NCBI GenBank assembly: GCA_025352325.1
Contig: JANXTR010000038.1
Location: forward strand, 1-64,000
Reading direction: 5' to 3'
DNA length: 64,000 bases
Source: Microbacteriaceae bacterium
GTDB taxonomy: Bacteria; Actinomycetota; Actinomycetes; Actinomycetales; Microbacteriaceae
Shown: one piece after another, positions 17,862 through 25,118 of the stretch
Position numbering within the stretch: the stretch's first letter is position 1
Layout: each line of letters starts with the position of its first letter
Notes under the pieces: model-generated
What the model saw: the letters and a program-made list of their open reading frames with translations, nothing else
Database searches by the model: none
What the model was told of the DNA's origin: nothing
Made by a program: the position numbers and the translations under genes

Positions 17862-18938
17862 GTGGCACTCACCATCGGCATCGTCGGACTGCCCAACGTC
17901 GGCAAGTCCACCCTCTTCAACGCGCTCACCAAGAACGACGTGCTCGCGGCGAACTACCCCTTCGCCACGATCGAGCCCAACGTCGGCATCGTGAACCTTC
18001 CGGATGCGCGGCTCACGCAGCTCGCCGAGCTCTTCTCCAGCGAGCGAATCGTGCCCGCGACGGTGAGCTTCGTCGACATCGCCGGGATTGTGAAAGGTGC
18101 GAGCGAGGGGGAGGGGCTCGGCAACCAGTTCCTCGCCAACATCCGCGAGGCCGACGCGATCGCCGAGGTCGTGCGGGGATTCGCCGACGGGGATGTCGTG
18201 CACGTCGCCGGTGAGGTGAACCCGGCATCCGACCTGGAGACCATCACGACCGAGCTCGCGCTTGCCGACCTGCAGACCCTCGAGAAGGCCATCCCGCGCC
18301 TCGAAAAGGAGGTGCGGATCAAGAAGGTCGAGCCGGCCGTGCTCGAGTCCGCGATCGCCGCGCAGGCCGCGCTCAACGCGGGCACCCCGCTGGTCGGCGA
18401 CAAGAGGATCGACCTGCCCCTCCTCAAGGAGCTCGGACTGCTGAGCGCCAAGCCGATCATCTACGTCTTCAACGTCGATGAGGAGGTGCTTCGGGATCCC
18501 GTCCGCATGGCCGAACTCGCCGCGCTGGTCGTCCCCGCTCATGCCGTGTTCCTCGACGCGAAGATCGAGTCCGAGCTCAAGGACCTCGACCCGGCCGACG
18601 CCGCCGAGCTCTTGGAATCCACCGGCCAGACCGAGAGCGGCCTCGACCAGCTCGCCCGCATCGGCTTCGATACCCTCGGGCTGCAGACCTACCTGACGGC
18701 CGGTCCGAAGGAGTCGCGGGCCTGGACGATCCACCAGGGTGACAAGGCCCCGCAGGCCGCGGGCGTCATCCACACCGACTTCGAGCGCGGATTCATCAAG
18801 GCCGAGATCATCAGCTTCGCGGACCTCGTGGAGACCGGGTCGATCGCCGAGGCCCGCGCGAAGGGCAAGGCCCGCATCGAGGGCAAGGACTACGTGATGC
18901 ACGACGGCGACGTGGTGGAGTTCCGCTTCAACGTCTAG
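17862..18938 (+). CDS. ychF: Redox-regulated ribosome-binding ATPase YchF
   Basis: A 358-residue Obg-family P-loop protein. G1 is GLPNVGKSTLFNALT, the switch region is DIAGIVKGASEGEGLGNQFL, and the NxxE motif (FNVDEE) replaces the GTP-specific NKxD, which is why YchF prefers ATP. A helical coiled-coil insertion lies at about 130-200 and a C-terminal TGS domain (LQTYLTAG through YVMHDGDVVEFRFNV) completes it. It binds ribosomes and affects the oxidative stress response. The GTG at 17862 lies 8 nt after a TACGCT -10 (leaderless). Its TAG stop shares the CTAG tetranucleotide with the stop of the convergent toxin gene. Confidence 0.97.
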   Translation: MALTIGIVGLPNVGKSTLFNALTKNDVLAANYPFATIEPNVGIVNLPDARLTQLAELFSSERIVPATVSFVDIAGIVKGASEGEGLGNQFLANIREADAIAEVVRGFADGDVVHVAGEVNPASDLETITTELALADLQTLEKAIPRLEKEVRIKKVEPAVLESAIAAQAALNAGTPLVGDKRIDLPLLKELGLLSAKPIIYVFNVDEEVLRDPVRMAELAALVVPAHAVFLDAKIESELKDLDPADAAELLESTGQTESGLDQLARIGFDTLGLQTYLTAGPKESRAWTIHQGDKAPQAAGVIHTDFERGFIKAEIISFADLVETGSIAEARAKGKARIEGKDYVMHDGDVVEFRFNV

Positions 18939-19198
18939 CGGTAGGCGTCCCGGCGGTGAGAGATCGTGATGATCTCGATGACGAGCACCTCGTGGACGAT
19001 TCGATAGATCACCCTGTACTCACCGCGGCGTGCCGAGTACAGCGGGAATAGGGGCGGCTTGAGTTGCTTTCCGACCCGCTGGGGGTTGTCGCGGAGTTCG
19101 CCCATCACGAAGTTCCACACCGCCGCGGCCACCTTCTCCGGTAGCTCTGTGGTGAGGGACCGCTTCGCTGATCGGGTGAAGCGCACCTCATAGGTCAT
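18935..19198 (-). CDS. RelE/ParE-family toxin
   Basis: An 87-residue basic protein beginning MTYEVRFTRSAKRSL, with the RelE fold elements KQLKPPLFPLYSARRGEYRVIYRI and a closing VIEIITISHRRDAYR. RelE-type toxins cut mRNA in the ribosomal A site; ParE relatives poison gyrase. The Arg-rich strand and C-terminal HRRDAYR fit the RelE branch better. It overlaps the antitoxin gene by 4 nt (ATGA), so the two are translated together, antitoxin first. The 3' end abuts ychF tail to tail. Together with the antitoxin it is a complete type II module with no visible damage. Confidence 0.92.
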   Translation of the reverse strand: MTYEVRFTRSAKRSLTTELPEKVAAAVWNFVMGELRDNPQRVGKQLKPPLFPLYSARRGEYRVIYRIVHEVLVIEIITISHRRDAYR

Positions 19199-19479
19199 CG
19201 AGGTCGCCGGCCGGCCCGACTTATCGCCGCAGCGACGTCGTCGGCGCTCTCGGACTCGCCGCGATCGAGTTCGCCGAGCGCGACGCCGAGCTCGGCGACC
19301 AGGTTCGCGTCGCCCAGAATCGCGACGGTTTCGATCAGCGCGTCGAAGTCGTCGACACCGAGCAGCACGGCAGCTCGGTTGCCGTTCCTGGTGACCTCGA
19401 ATCGCTCGTGGGTCGATGAAGCGGACTCGATGAGTTGAGAGAAGCGGGCGCGAGCTTCCGCGACGGAGAGCGTCATCAT
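19195..19479 (-). CDS. Phd/YefM-family antitoxin
   Basis: A small antitoxin of about 94 residues beginning MTLSVAEARARFSQLIESA, the characteristic Phd/YefM N-terminal DNA-binding and dimerisation domain, with RNGNRAAVLLGVDDFDAL. The C-terminal half is acidic (GELDRGESESADDVAAA), as expected for the part that wraps the toxin. ATG codons occur at 19485, 19479 and 19476; 19479 is 7 nt after a TAGAAT -10 and is chosen as a leaderless start. The protein should neutralise the RelE toxin and repress its own promoter at the palindrome over its start codon. Confidence 0.9.
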   Translation of the reverse strand: MMTLSVAEARARFSQLIESASSTHERFEVTRNGNRAAVLLGVDDFDALIETVAILGDANLVAELGVALGELDRGESESADDVAAAISRAGRRPR

Positions 19480-19488
19480 GTACATGAT
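19475..19488. promoter_or_regulatory. Toxin-antitoxin operator with TGTACA core
   Basis: ATCATGTACATGAT is a perfect 14-bp palindrome covering the antitoxin start codon and predicted transcription start. Its centre, TGTACA, is the core hexamer known for YefM-YoeB type operators. A -10 (TAGAAT, 19492-19487 on the minus strand) overlaps its edge. Binding here would block transcription initiation directly. Confidence 0.65.
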
Positions 19489-19497
19489 TCTAGCTAT

Positions 19498-19968
19498 CTA
19501 GCCGATGTAGTAGACGATGGCGCGATCGTCTGCGGCGACCCCCTCGACGAAACTCAGCGCACGAGGCAGGAAGGAGTTCACGTATTCGAAGTCTTGCTCC
19601 GATCGCTCGTCCCGCCACGCTCCGTCGAGCTGGAAGTGATCGTGCAGCTCTTCGACAGTCACCCGCGCGAGGTCGGCGACGATATCGCGCACACGCTCGG
19701 GCGCGACGGTGCCCTGGTGCGAGATCCAACCCTGCGAGGTGTGGGTGACGTCGCCCGCCACCAACTCCCTCGCGGGTAAATGATCACGTGAGTTCAGGAT
19801 CGCCTGGAAGAAGCGCCAGCTCTTGTCGAGGTCCAGGTAGTCCGCCTTAGGTTCGCCATAGTCGGGATCCCGAGCGTGCGCGCGCACACCGCATGTCGAA
19901 CACGGCCCCGCGCTGATGCGTCGGTAGTCATCGCGGTCGATCGACAGAGCCAAATAGCGGATTCCCAT
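19498..19968 (-). CDS. DUF1877 family protein
   Basis: A 156-residue protein starting MGIRYLALSIDRDDY and containing YLDLDKSWRFFQAILN, the hallmark of DUF1877 (YfbM-like) proteins, and ending in a typical DFEYVNSFLP and IVYYIG. The family has no assigned biochemical role. The conserved domain starts at the ATG at 19968; upstream codons in the frame are not conserved-looking. It ends 10 bp before the antitoxin promoter region on the same strand, so read-through into the toxin-antitoxin pair is possible. An atypical Cys pair (PCSTCGVRA) sits near residue 25. Confidence 0.8.
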   Translation of the reverse strand: MGIRYLALSIDRDDYRRISAGPCSTCGVRAHARDPDYGEPKADYLDLDKSWRFFQAILNSRDHLPARELVAGDVTHTSQGWISHQGTVAPERVRDIVADLARVTVEELHDHFQLDGAWRDERSEQDFEYVNSFLPRALSFVEGVAADDRAIVYYIG

Positions 19969-20157
19969 GGCACATGGTCGGACCGATCCGCCCGCGGCGA
20001 ATGCCTTTCGTGCGCTGGTGTGGATCCCGCTCCTCGACCTCGTCGGGGAAGGACGGGAGCAAGGTGGGATACCGCGGTTGGGAGAGGCCTGGCCGGACCG
20101 AGCCCGCCACTCTCCTCCGGCAACCGATCCGCAGTTGATGCGGGAGGACCATGCGCC

Positions 20158-20539
20158 CGTGAAATCCAGCCTCGTGGCGGTCGGCCTCGGACTTTTCTCG
20201 TCAGCCTTCTTCGTGACCGATCCGTCTTCCATGTTCGACCAGAAGACTCCGCACGGAATCATTCACGGGCTGATCGGGGCCGTCGTCTTTACTTTCTTGC
20301 CGGTGACGTGCTTCGTTTTCGCGCGACGGCTGCTCCTCACCGGTCATCGCCGCGCTGCCCGCCTGACCATCTTCACCGCCATCGTGATGATCGTGGGGAT
20401 CATGCTGCTCAAGCTGAGCGAGCTTCCCGAGGGCGTGCTCTTCGACGGGAAGGGGTTGGTGCAGCGGGTGCTGCTCGCACTGTTCATGGGCTGAACCGCT
20501 GCGATCGCGATCATCCAGACGCGTCGGAGTCGGGAGTGA
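20158..20539 (+). pseudogene. DUF998 membrane protein remnant with in-frame stop
   Basis: From a GTG at 20158 the frame reads LVAVGLGLFSSAFFVTDP, then HGLIGAVVFTFLPVTCFVFARR, typical of the central helices of DUF998 integral membrane proteins (usually about 200 residues). The N-terminal helices are missing. Translation stops at TGA 20492-20494 in LFMG-stop; reading that codon as Trp restores TAAIAIIQTRR and a natural end at 20539, so a single G-to-A change probably broke the tail as well. The frame extends upstream to 19967, but that stretch does not look like DUF998. It is a decaying gene without inferable function. Confidence 0.6.
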
Positions 20540-20666
20540 CCCCCGGGGCAGCTGAGACGGGATGCGTACGAGAGGTGCCGTTTGGGGCTTCCGAGATTCC
20601 CGAAGGCCCATGTGGCACCGTTCGTGCTGATCTCGCGACGCTCCGAACGAACGCGACAGCCCGGCC

Positions 20667-20864
20667 CTACCGGTGCTTCAGCTGCTTTTTCACCGCGCGC
20701 TCCGCGAGCACGCTGACGTAGTCGTGGATCGGTCGATCCTTCAGCAGGTCGACCTGCGCGCGCACGAGGGTCTCGACCGAGCCGGAGTCACGATCCGGGA
20801 ACTTCCGCACCAGGCTCTCGGTCACTTGTCGCACGACTTCATCGGGATCGAACTCGGTGGCCAT
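20667..20864 (-). CDS. Small three-helix-bundle protein
   Basis: A 65-residue acidic-then-basic protein beginning MATEFDPDEVVRQVTESL and ending ERAVKKQLKHR, predicted to be entirely helical. The pattern of two amphipathic helices with SVETLVRAQVD matches short actinobacterial proteins annotated as three-helix-bundle dimerisation domains; that match is from memory. The ATG at 20864 is 7 nt after a TAGGGT -10, suggesting a leaderless transcript. It stands alone between the DUF998 remnant and an unrecognised gene on the same strand. No enzymatic motif is present; a role as an adaptor or dimerisation module is only a guess. Confidence 0.65.
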   Translation of the reverse strand: MATEFDPDEVVRQVTESLVRKFPDRDSGSVETLVRAQVDLLKDRPIHDYVSVLAERAVKKQLKHR

Positions 20865-20874
20865 GCGGTGCACC

Positions 20875-21216
20875 CTACGCGGCGAAGGTGAACTCGCCGG
20901 CCCCGCGCCCGGCCCCGCATCGGGCGGCGAGCCCGCCTGCTGCTTCGCCAGATCGATCTCCAGCAGCGGGAACAGTGTCGGCGCAGGCGGTCCCGGTGAC
21001 GAGGTTCTCCCAGATAGCGAACACCTCGACCTTGATCTCGCCGGGCCGGTCTGCATTCTCCAGCCGGGTCTGGATGTACAGGGGCGTGACATCCCGGACG
21101 ATCGCGTGCAGCTGCGCGACGATTGGCGGCATCGGCTGTGTGTCGTCGTCGAAGTGGGAGTCCAAGGTCTCCCAGACGGGATCGGATGCGCGCAGCGCGG
21201 TCTCGAGCTTGCTCAT
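20875..21216 (-). CDS. Unrecognised 113-residue protein
   Basis: I do not recognise this gene. It starts at an ATG with a strong Shine-Dalgarno (GGGAGG, 6-nt spacer), which makes it a likely real gene. The first 75 residues (MSKLETALRASDPVWETLDS, then PPIVAQLHAIVRDVTPLYIQ and KVEVFAIWENLV) look like ordinary globular protein. The last 35 are a Gly/Ala-rich tail (GEAAGGLAARCGAGRGAGEF), which may reflect a frameshift or simply a disordered end. It lies 10 bp upstream of the three-helix gene on the same strand and may be cotranscribed with it. Confidence 0.5.
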   Translation of the reverse strand: MSKLETALRASDPVWETLDSHFDDDTQPMPPIVAQLHAIVRDVTPLYIQTRLENADRPGEIKVEVFAIWENLVTGTACADTVPAAGDRSGEAAGGLAARCGAGRGAGEFTFAA

Positions 21217-21373
21217 CTTCTGCCTCCCAGGTCGATTCGTCATCATCCGGCGAGCGATCGGGGATTGCCGCGGGTTCCATGCTGACTCACAAGCGGCGGG
21301 TGCTCGTAGGATTTCGACATGGAGCGTGGGGCATGGAGCATCTGATTGTCGTCGTCGGTGAATCCGGCGCCTC

Positions 21374-21913
21374 ATGATGGATGCCGCAGCGCTCGCACGG
21401 GCCGCCATCGTCGCCGCGATCACCGAGCTGAGTTCCTTCGCGGCGCAGACGGAGACGCTCGCCGAGTACCGCCCGGCGCACCGCACGCTGCTCATCCCGC
21501 GCCGTGCGCGCTTCGTGACGCGCGGCCCGGTGTGGCGACTCGGCGTGCTGCTGCTCGCCGCCGACGGTGCGCTCTTCGCGACCGGATCGGTCACCCGGGC
21601 GCGGGACCCGAAGCATCCGAACTACACCTCGGTCTCGGGCGAGGAGAGACGAGAACTGCGCGAGGCGGCCAGTCGGGCTGGGTTCGGCATGCGCGACACC
21701 GTCAACTTCGACGCCAAGCCGTTGCCGTTCGACGAGACGCTGGGGACGGTCGGGCCGCTGCTAGTCCGGAGCGGCGATCACGGGGACGAGCTGACGGTCA
21801 GCTGGAACGGCAGCCGCACCGCCGACTCGCTCCGCCCCTTCGCCGGCTACCTGCGGGAGCGCGTCGAGCTGGCGGCCCGTCCGCCAGATGGCGCCGGGGA
21901 GACCGCACGCTGA
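21374..21913 (+). CDS. Conserved hypothetical protein
   Basis: A 179-residue soluble protein without a recognised domain. Its composition and codon use are like its neighbours. It contains EYRPAHRTLLIPRRARFVTRG, a hydrophobic stretch LGVLLLAADGALFATG and a conserved-looking TVNFDAKPLPFDETLG. Two adjacent ATGs (21374, 21377) serve as possible starts and no clear Shine-Dalgarno is seen. It is followed after 95 bp by a small membrane protein on the same strand. I recall similar short proteins in other Microbacteriaceae, but no function is known to me. Confidence 0.6.
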   Translation: MMDAAALARAAIVAAITELSSFAAQTETLAEYRPAHRTLLIPRRARFVTRGPVWRLGVLLLAADGALFATGSVTRARDPKHPNYTSVSGEERRELREAASRAGFGMRDTVNFDAKPLPFDETLGTVGPLLVRSGDHGDELTVSWNGSRTADSLRPFAGYLRERVELAARPPDGAGETAR

Positions 21914-21945
21914 TCCGACGCGGCCGGACGTAGGCTCGCAGCGGC

Positions 21946-21997
21946 ATCACAACATCCGATCACAACATCCGATCACGACACCCGATCACGACCGCGG
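21946..21997 (+). repeat. Four-copy 13-bp tandem repeat
   Basis: Units ATCACAACATCCG (21946, 21959), ATCACGACACCCG (21972) and ATCACGACCGCGG (21985) follow one another exactly. The array fills most of the 94-bp gap and ends at the GGAGGAG ribosome-binding site of the next gene. Confidence 0.85.
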
Positions 21998-22007
21998 AGG
22001 AGCACCG

Positions 22008-22403
22008 ATGACCGAGCACGAGCTTCACGGAATGTGGGTGTCCGCCCGCTGGCACATCATCGCGTCGCAGCTGGCGCCGACCCTGTTGCTCGCAGCTGCC
22101 GTCGGATTCGTCATGGCGGGTGTCGGACACCTGCCGACGCCGATCCGACTCGCCCTCGCACTGATCCTGCTAGCCGGTGGTGTGCTCGGATTCGCGGCGC
22201 AATACTCGGCGGGTAACGAGATGAAGGCCATCGCCGCCGACCTGGAGGCGCTGTCGTCATCATCGGCCGTCACCGCCCGCATCGTTCGCAACGCGCGGTG
22301 GACCAATCTGGTCACGAGTGTCGGGCCGACGATCTTCGGGCTCATCTACGTCGCTCTGCTCTGGGCGATCTTCGCCCCGCCGAGCGCGGGCGGGATGCAA
22401 TAG
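22008..22403 (+). CDS. Small integral membrane protein
   Basis: A 131-residue protein with three probable membrane helices: about 15-38 (IIASQLAPTLLLAAAVGFVM), 45-65 (IRLALALILLAGGVLGFAA) and 105-125 (VGPTIFGLIYVALLWAIF), with a polar loop between the second and third (MKAIAADLEALSSSSAVT). The ATG at 22008 has a perfect Shine-Dalgarno GGAGGAG, which the tandem repeat directly precedes. No family is recognised. It may be cotranscribed with the hypothetical gene upstream and converges with the marR gene, 20 bp away. Confidence 0.7.
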   Translation: MTEHELHGMWVSARWHIIASQLAPTLLLAAAVGFVMAGVGHLPTPIRLALALILLAGGVLGFAAQYSAGNEMKAIAADLEALSSSSAVTARIVRNARWTNLVTSVGPTIFGLIYVALLWAIFAPPSAGGMQ

Positions 22404-22423
22404 GCGTCAGTCTTCGGCAGGCT

Positions 22424-22837
22424 TCAGTCTCCGGCGCCGACACGATCGAGCAGCTCGCGCAGGGTGCGGCGCTCGGCGGCGCTGAGGGGGGCGAAGGAGG
22501 TGTCCAGCATCCGGTCGCCGACGGCGTTGCCCGCCTCGAGCATCGCGTCGCCGGCGGGCGTCAGCCGGTGCGCGAGCTTGCGTCCCTCGCCCGGGAAGCG
22601 CGTGATCAGCCCCTGTGCCTCGAGCCGATTCGCCAGGGTGCCGAATGACTGGTCGCTCTGGAACGTCTTCACGGCCAGCCAGTGGGCCGACGACCCGGGG
22701 TGGCGTGCGATCTCTCCCAGAGCGAACCACTGCGGGAAGGTGGTTCCGATCGCCGCCAGCCCGCGGTCGAGCGCTCCGCGTCGGCGGGACTGGGCCGCCC
22801 AGAGGGCCCGCCCGAGCTGCTCGAGTTTCGTGCCCAT
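22424..22837 (-). CDS. MarR-family transcriptional regulator
   Basis: A 137-residue winged-helix regulator. The central helices HPGSSAHWLAVKTFQSDQSF are the recognition segment and RFPGEGRKLAHRLTPAGDAM is the wing and following helix. The C-terminal SAAERRTLRELLDRV is the usual dimerisation helix. The ATG at 22837 is 8 nt after a GATACT -10 (leaderless). It is divergent from an alpha/beta hydrolase with about 55 bp between start codons, and an A+T-rich inverted repeat lies between them, so it probably represses the hydrolase gene, with an aromatic or lipophilic effector as is common in the family. Confidence 0.9.
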   Translation of the reverse strand: MGTKLEQLGRALWAAQSRRRGALDRGLAAIGTTFPQWFALGEIARHPGSSAHWLAVKTFQSDQSFGTLANRLEAQGLITRFPGEGRKLAHRLTPAGDAMLEAGNAVGDRMLDTSFAPLSAAERRTLRELLDRVGAGD

Positions 22838-22860
22838 GTCGGAACAGTATCGCAACTTGT

Positions 22861-22882
22861 GTATATAAGTACATTGATATAC
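22861..22882. promoter_or_regulatory. Probable MarR operator
   Basis: GTATAT at 22861-22866 and ATATAC at 22877-22882 form an inverted repeat with a 10-bp centre, an A+T-rich island in GC-rich DNA. The right arm overlaps the likely -10 of the hydrolase gene, whose ATG follows at 22892. MarR proteins bind such short A+T-rich palindromes. Confidence 0.5.
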
Positions 22883-22891
22883 CGTGACGGC

Positions 22892-23674
22892 ATGCACACA
22901 GACACGCTCACGCTGACGTCCGACCTCGTCCTGACCATCGCCGAAGGCGGCGCGCTCGGCGGCCCGACCGTGCTCGTCCTTCACGGCGGAGGCGGCCCGT
23001 TCACCGTCGCCCCGATCGCCGCGCGCTACGAGCCGACCTCGCATGTGCTGCTGCCGACGCATCCGGGCTGGGACGACACGCCGCGCCCCGATGACGTCGC
23101 CGACATCCCGGCCCTCGCCGCGATCTACCTGCGGCTGCTCGCCGACCGCGACCTCCGCGACGTGCTGGTCATCGGCTCCTCGCTGGGCGGCTGGATCGCC
23201 GCGGAGATGGCCGCGAGCGACACGGAGCACCGCATCGGCCGGCTCGTGATCGTCGACGGTGCGGGCATCGACGTGCCGGAGCATCCGGTCGTGAACTTCT
23301 TTGGCCTCACTCCGCGGCAGATCGCCGAGCACTCCTGGCACGACCCGGAGCGCGGCTTCGTCGACCCCGCCACTCTCCCGCCGGAGCGCGTCGCGGCGCA
23401 GCGGGCCAACATGCACACCATGGGTGTGTACACCTCGGCGAACGGGATGCACGACCCGGCACTGCAGGCGCGACTCCGCGAGGTCGAAATCCCGGTGCTC
23501 GTCGTCTGGGGCGCGAGCGACCGCGTCTTCACGCCCGGCTACGGGCGGGCATACGCCGACGAGTTCCCGAACGCGCGCTTCGAGTTGATCGCCGAGGCGG
23601 GCCACTTGCCACAGCTCGAGCAGCCCGCCGCGACGTTCGCCGCGATCGACGGATGGCGTGACGCGGGGAGCTGA
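22892..23674 (+). CDS. Alpha/beta-fold hydrolase
   Basis: A 260-residue hydrolase with the oxyanion segment LVLHGGGGPF, nucleophile elbow IGSSLGG (Ser97), acid WGASDRVF and catalytic base EAGHLPQLE (His near residue 240). The cap between strands is short (FFGLTPRQIAEHSWHDPERG). Such enzymes cover esterases, epoxide hydrolases and dehalogenases; nothing visible decides among these. The ATG at 22892 fits a -10 (ATATAC) 9 nt upstream. Control by the divergent MarR regulator suggests induction by a small lipophilic compound that the enzyme detoxifies or degrades. Confidence 0.88.
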   Translation: MHTDTLTLTSDLVLTIAEGGALGGPTVLVLHGGGGPFTVAPIAARYEPTSHVLLPTHPGWDDTPRPDDVADIPALAAIYLRLLADRDLRDVLVIGSSLGGWIAAEMAASDTEHRIGRLVIVDGAGIDVPEHPVVNFFGLTPRQIAEHSWHDPERGFVDPATLPPERVAAQRANMHTMGVYTSANGMHDPALQARLREVEIPVLVVWGASDRVFTPGYGRAYADEFPNARFELIAEAGHLPQLEQPAATFAAIDGWRDAGS

Positions 23675-23729
23675 GTGGGAGTGAGCAGGGGATCGGCCGG
23701 GCGTCGGATCTCGCGGCTACGCTAAGCCC

Positions 23730-23945
23730 ATGAGCGCAGCATCCTGGTGGCCGCATCTCGACACCGACACGCAGGCCTGGTTGAAGCACCACCACAACGA
23801 GGCCCTGACCGAGGAGGTGCTCGACGCCGTGATCGCGGCCGGGGGCGAACCCGAGGGGGAGTTCACCCCGGGAACCGGTCAGCAGGCGCCCGATCGCTAC
23901 GACCTGAGCCAGGATGACTGGCACTGGATCCGCGACAGCGCCTGA
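23730..23945 (+). CDS. Small conserved hypothetical protein
   Basis: A 71-residue acidic protein beginning MSAASWWPHLDTDTQAWL and ending LSQDDWHWIRDSA, with an HHHNE cluster near residue 21. The ATG at 23730 lies 6 nt after a TACGCT -10, so the mRNA is probably leaderless. It is 18 bp before the LON-domain gene and likely shares its transcript. I have no function for it; the regular Trp and acidic residues suggest a compact helical fold. Confidence 0.65.
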   Translation: MSAASWWPHLDTDTQAWLKHHHNEALTEEVLDAVIAAGGEPEGEFTPGTGQQAPDRYDLSQDDWHWIRDSA

Positions 23946-23963
23946 GACGAAGCGGAGTCGGCG

Positions 23964-24635
23964 ATGAGTGATCAGTCGGGGGCGGGTGCGGTGATCGAGC
24001 TGCCGATGTTCCCGCTCGGCTCGGTGCTCTTCCCATCGATGCCTTTGGCGCTCCGAGTATTCGAGGAGCGCTACCTCGCGATGCTGGCGAGCGTGCTGCA
24101 GGACGAGCCCTCCGAGTTTGGTGTGGTGCTGATCGAGCGCGGCCAGGAGGTAGGCGGAGGCGAGCACCGCTTCGATGTCGGCACGATCGCTCGCATCTCG
24201 CAGCTCGAGAGCGCCGAGGGCTTCATCGCCCTGATCGCGCGCGGCACCCGGCGCTTCCGTGTCGTCGAGTGGCTTCCGGACGACCCGTACCCCCGGGCGC
24301 TCGTCACCGAGATCGACGAACTCGACTGGGACGACAGTCTCGAACCGACGCGTGACCGGGTCGAGCTGGCCGTGCGTCGCTCGCTCGCGGTCGGTGCCGA
24401 GTTCGGCGAGGTGCAGTACTCTGCGACGGTCGAGCTCGAAGACGATCCGGTGGATGCCGCCTGGCAGCTCGCCGCGATCGCCCCCCTGAGCGAGATGGAC
24501 CAGATCCAGCTGCTGCGCTCCACCTCGCTGCCCGGTCTGTTTAACGAACTCGAAGACCTGGCGTCCACCGCCGCCATCGCGATGAGCGAGGGATCGTACG
24601 ACCCCCACGAGGACGGCGAAGACCCTTTCTCGTGA
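23964..24635 (+). CDS. LON peptidase substrate-binding domain protein
   Basis: A 223-residue stand-alone LON N-terminal (LonB/ASCH-like) domain. The start IELPMFPLGSVLFPSMPLAL, RVFEERYLAML, FGVVLIERG and IARGTRRFRV are the conserved blocks; the ATPase and protease domains of Lon are absent. Stand-alone versions are widespread and their role is unknown, possibly substrate recognition. It follows a 71-residue gene by 18 bp and is the last gene before the glycine riboswitch region. The C-terminal tail is acidic (EGSYDPHEDGEDPFS). The ATG at 23964 is preferred because the domain starts shortly after it. Confidence 0.92.
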   Translation: MSDQSGAGAVIELPMFPLGSVLFPSMPLALRVFEERYLAMLASVLQDEPSEFGVVLIERGQEVGGGEHRFDVGTIARISQLESAEGFIALIARGTRRFRVVEWLPDDPYPRALVTEIDELDWDDSLEPTRDRVELAVRRSLAVGAEFGEVQYSATVELEDDPVDAAWQLAAIAPLSEMDQIQLLRSTSLPGLFNELEDLASTAAIAMSEGSYDPHEDGEDPFS

Positions 24636-24854
24636 CCTTCCCCGGCGTCCGCCCGACGAACACGCCCGACGAGCACCCCCGACGTCGCATGCTGGACGAC
24701 GGCCGGAGATCGACCGGGATTCCCTGAAGGCCTTCGTCGTCACGCGCCACCCGGAGCGGCCTACGGAAGTAGAGTACCCCTCGACTTCTCGCGCGTCACG
24801 CATCGGAAACAGCCGGTTGCTAGGCTGACGACACAATCGAAGACAGGGCCGCAC

Positions 24855-25075
24855 GCGATGCGGGAGAGCCGGATGCTGCGCCACGCGCGCCGCACGCCGG
24901 CACCGAAGGAGCAAGCCTCCCCGCCAATCTCTCAGGTACGTGTACCGCATCGACCAGGCCACTCTGAAAAGAGCTCCCACCCGGAGCCGCCCACGGTGAA
25001 AACTGGCAGTGTCGACTCACGATGCCGCGAGTGAAGCTCTCAGGCACCATGACAGAGGGGGAGTTCACCGCAGCC
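24855..25075 (+). ncRNA. Tandem glycine riboswitch upstream of gcvT
   Basis: The 483-bp gap before gcvT holds two adjacent glycine aptamers. Aptamer I runs from GCGGGAGAG near 24860 through CACCGAAGGAGCAA and AATCTCTCAGGTAC to CACTCTGAAAAGAG near 24973. Aptamer II runs from CGGTGAAAACTGGC near 24994 through AGCTCTCAGGCACCATGACA to GAGTTCACCG at 25070, with CGGTGAA pairing TTCACCG as P1. A TAGGCT -10 at 24821-24826 is the probable promoter. Glycine binding should turn on the cleavage-system genes downstream. The remaining bases on either side (24636-24820 and 25076-25118) show nothing else recognisable. Confidence 0.93.
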
Positions 25076-25118
25076 ACGACCGCGCCCCGGCGCCCGGCAC
25101 AGAAGAGAACTCGCCACC

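Noticed and set aside
19498-20262. A 254-codon version of the DUF1877 gene
   Set aside because: The first 98 codons are low-complexity and overlap the DUF998 remnant; the conserved domain begins at ATG 19968.
21946-21997. Tandem repeat considered as a CRISPR array
   Set aside because: The 13-bp units are contiguous with no spacers and there are no cas genes in the window.
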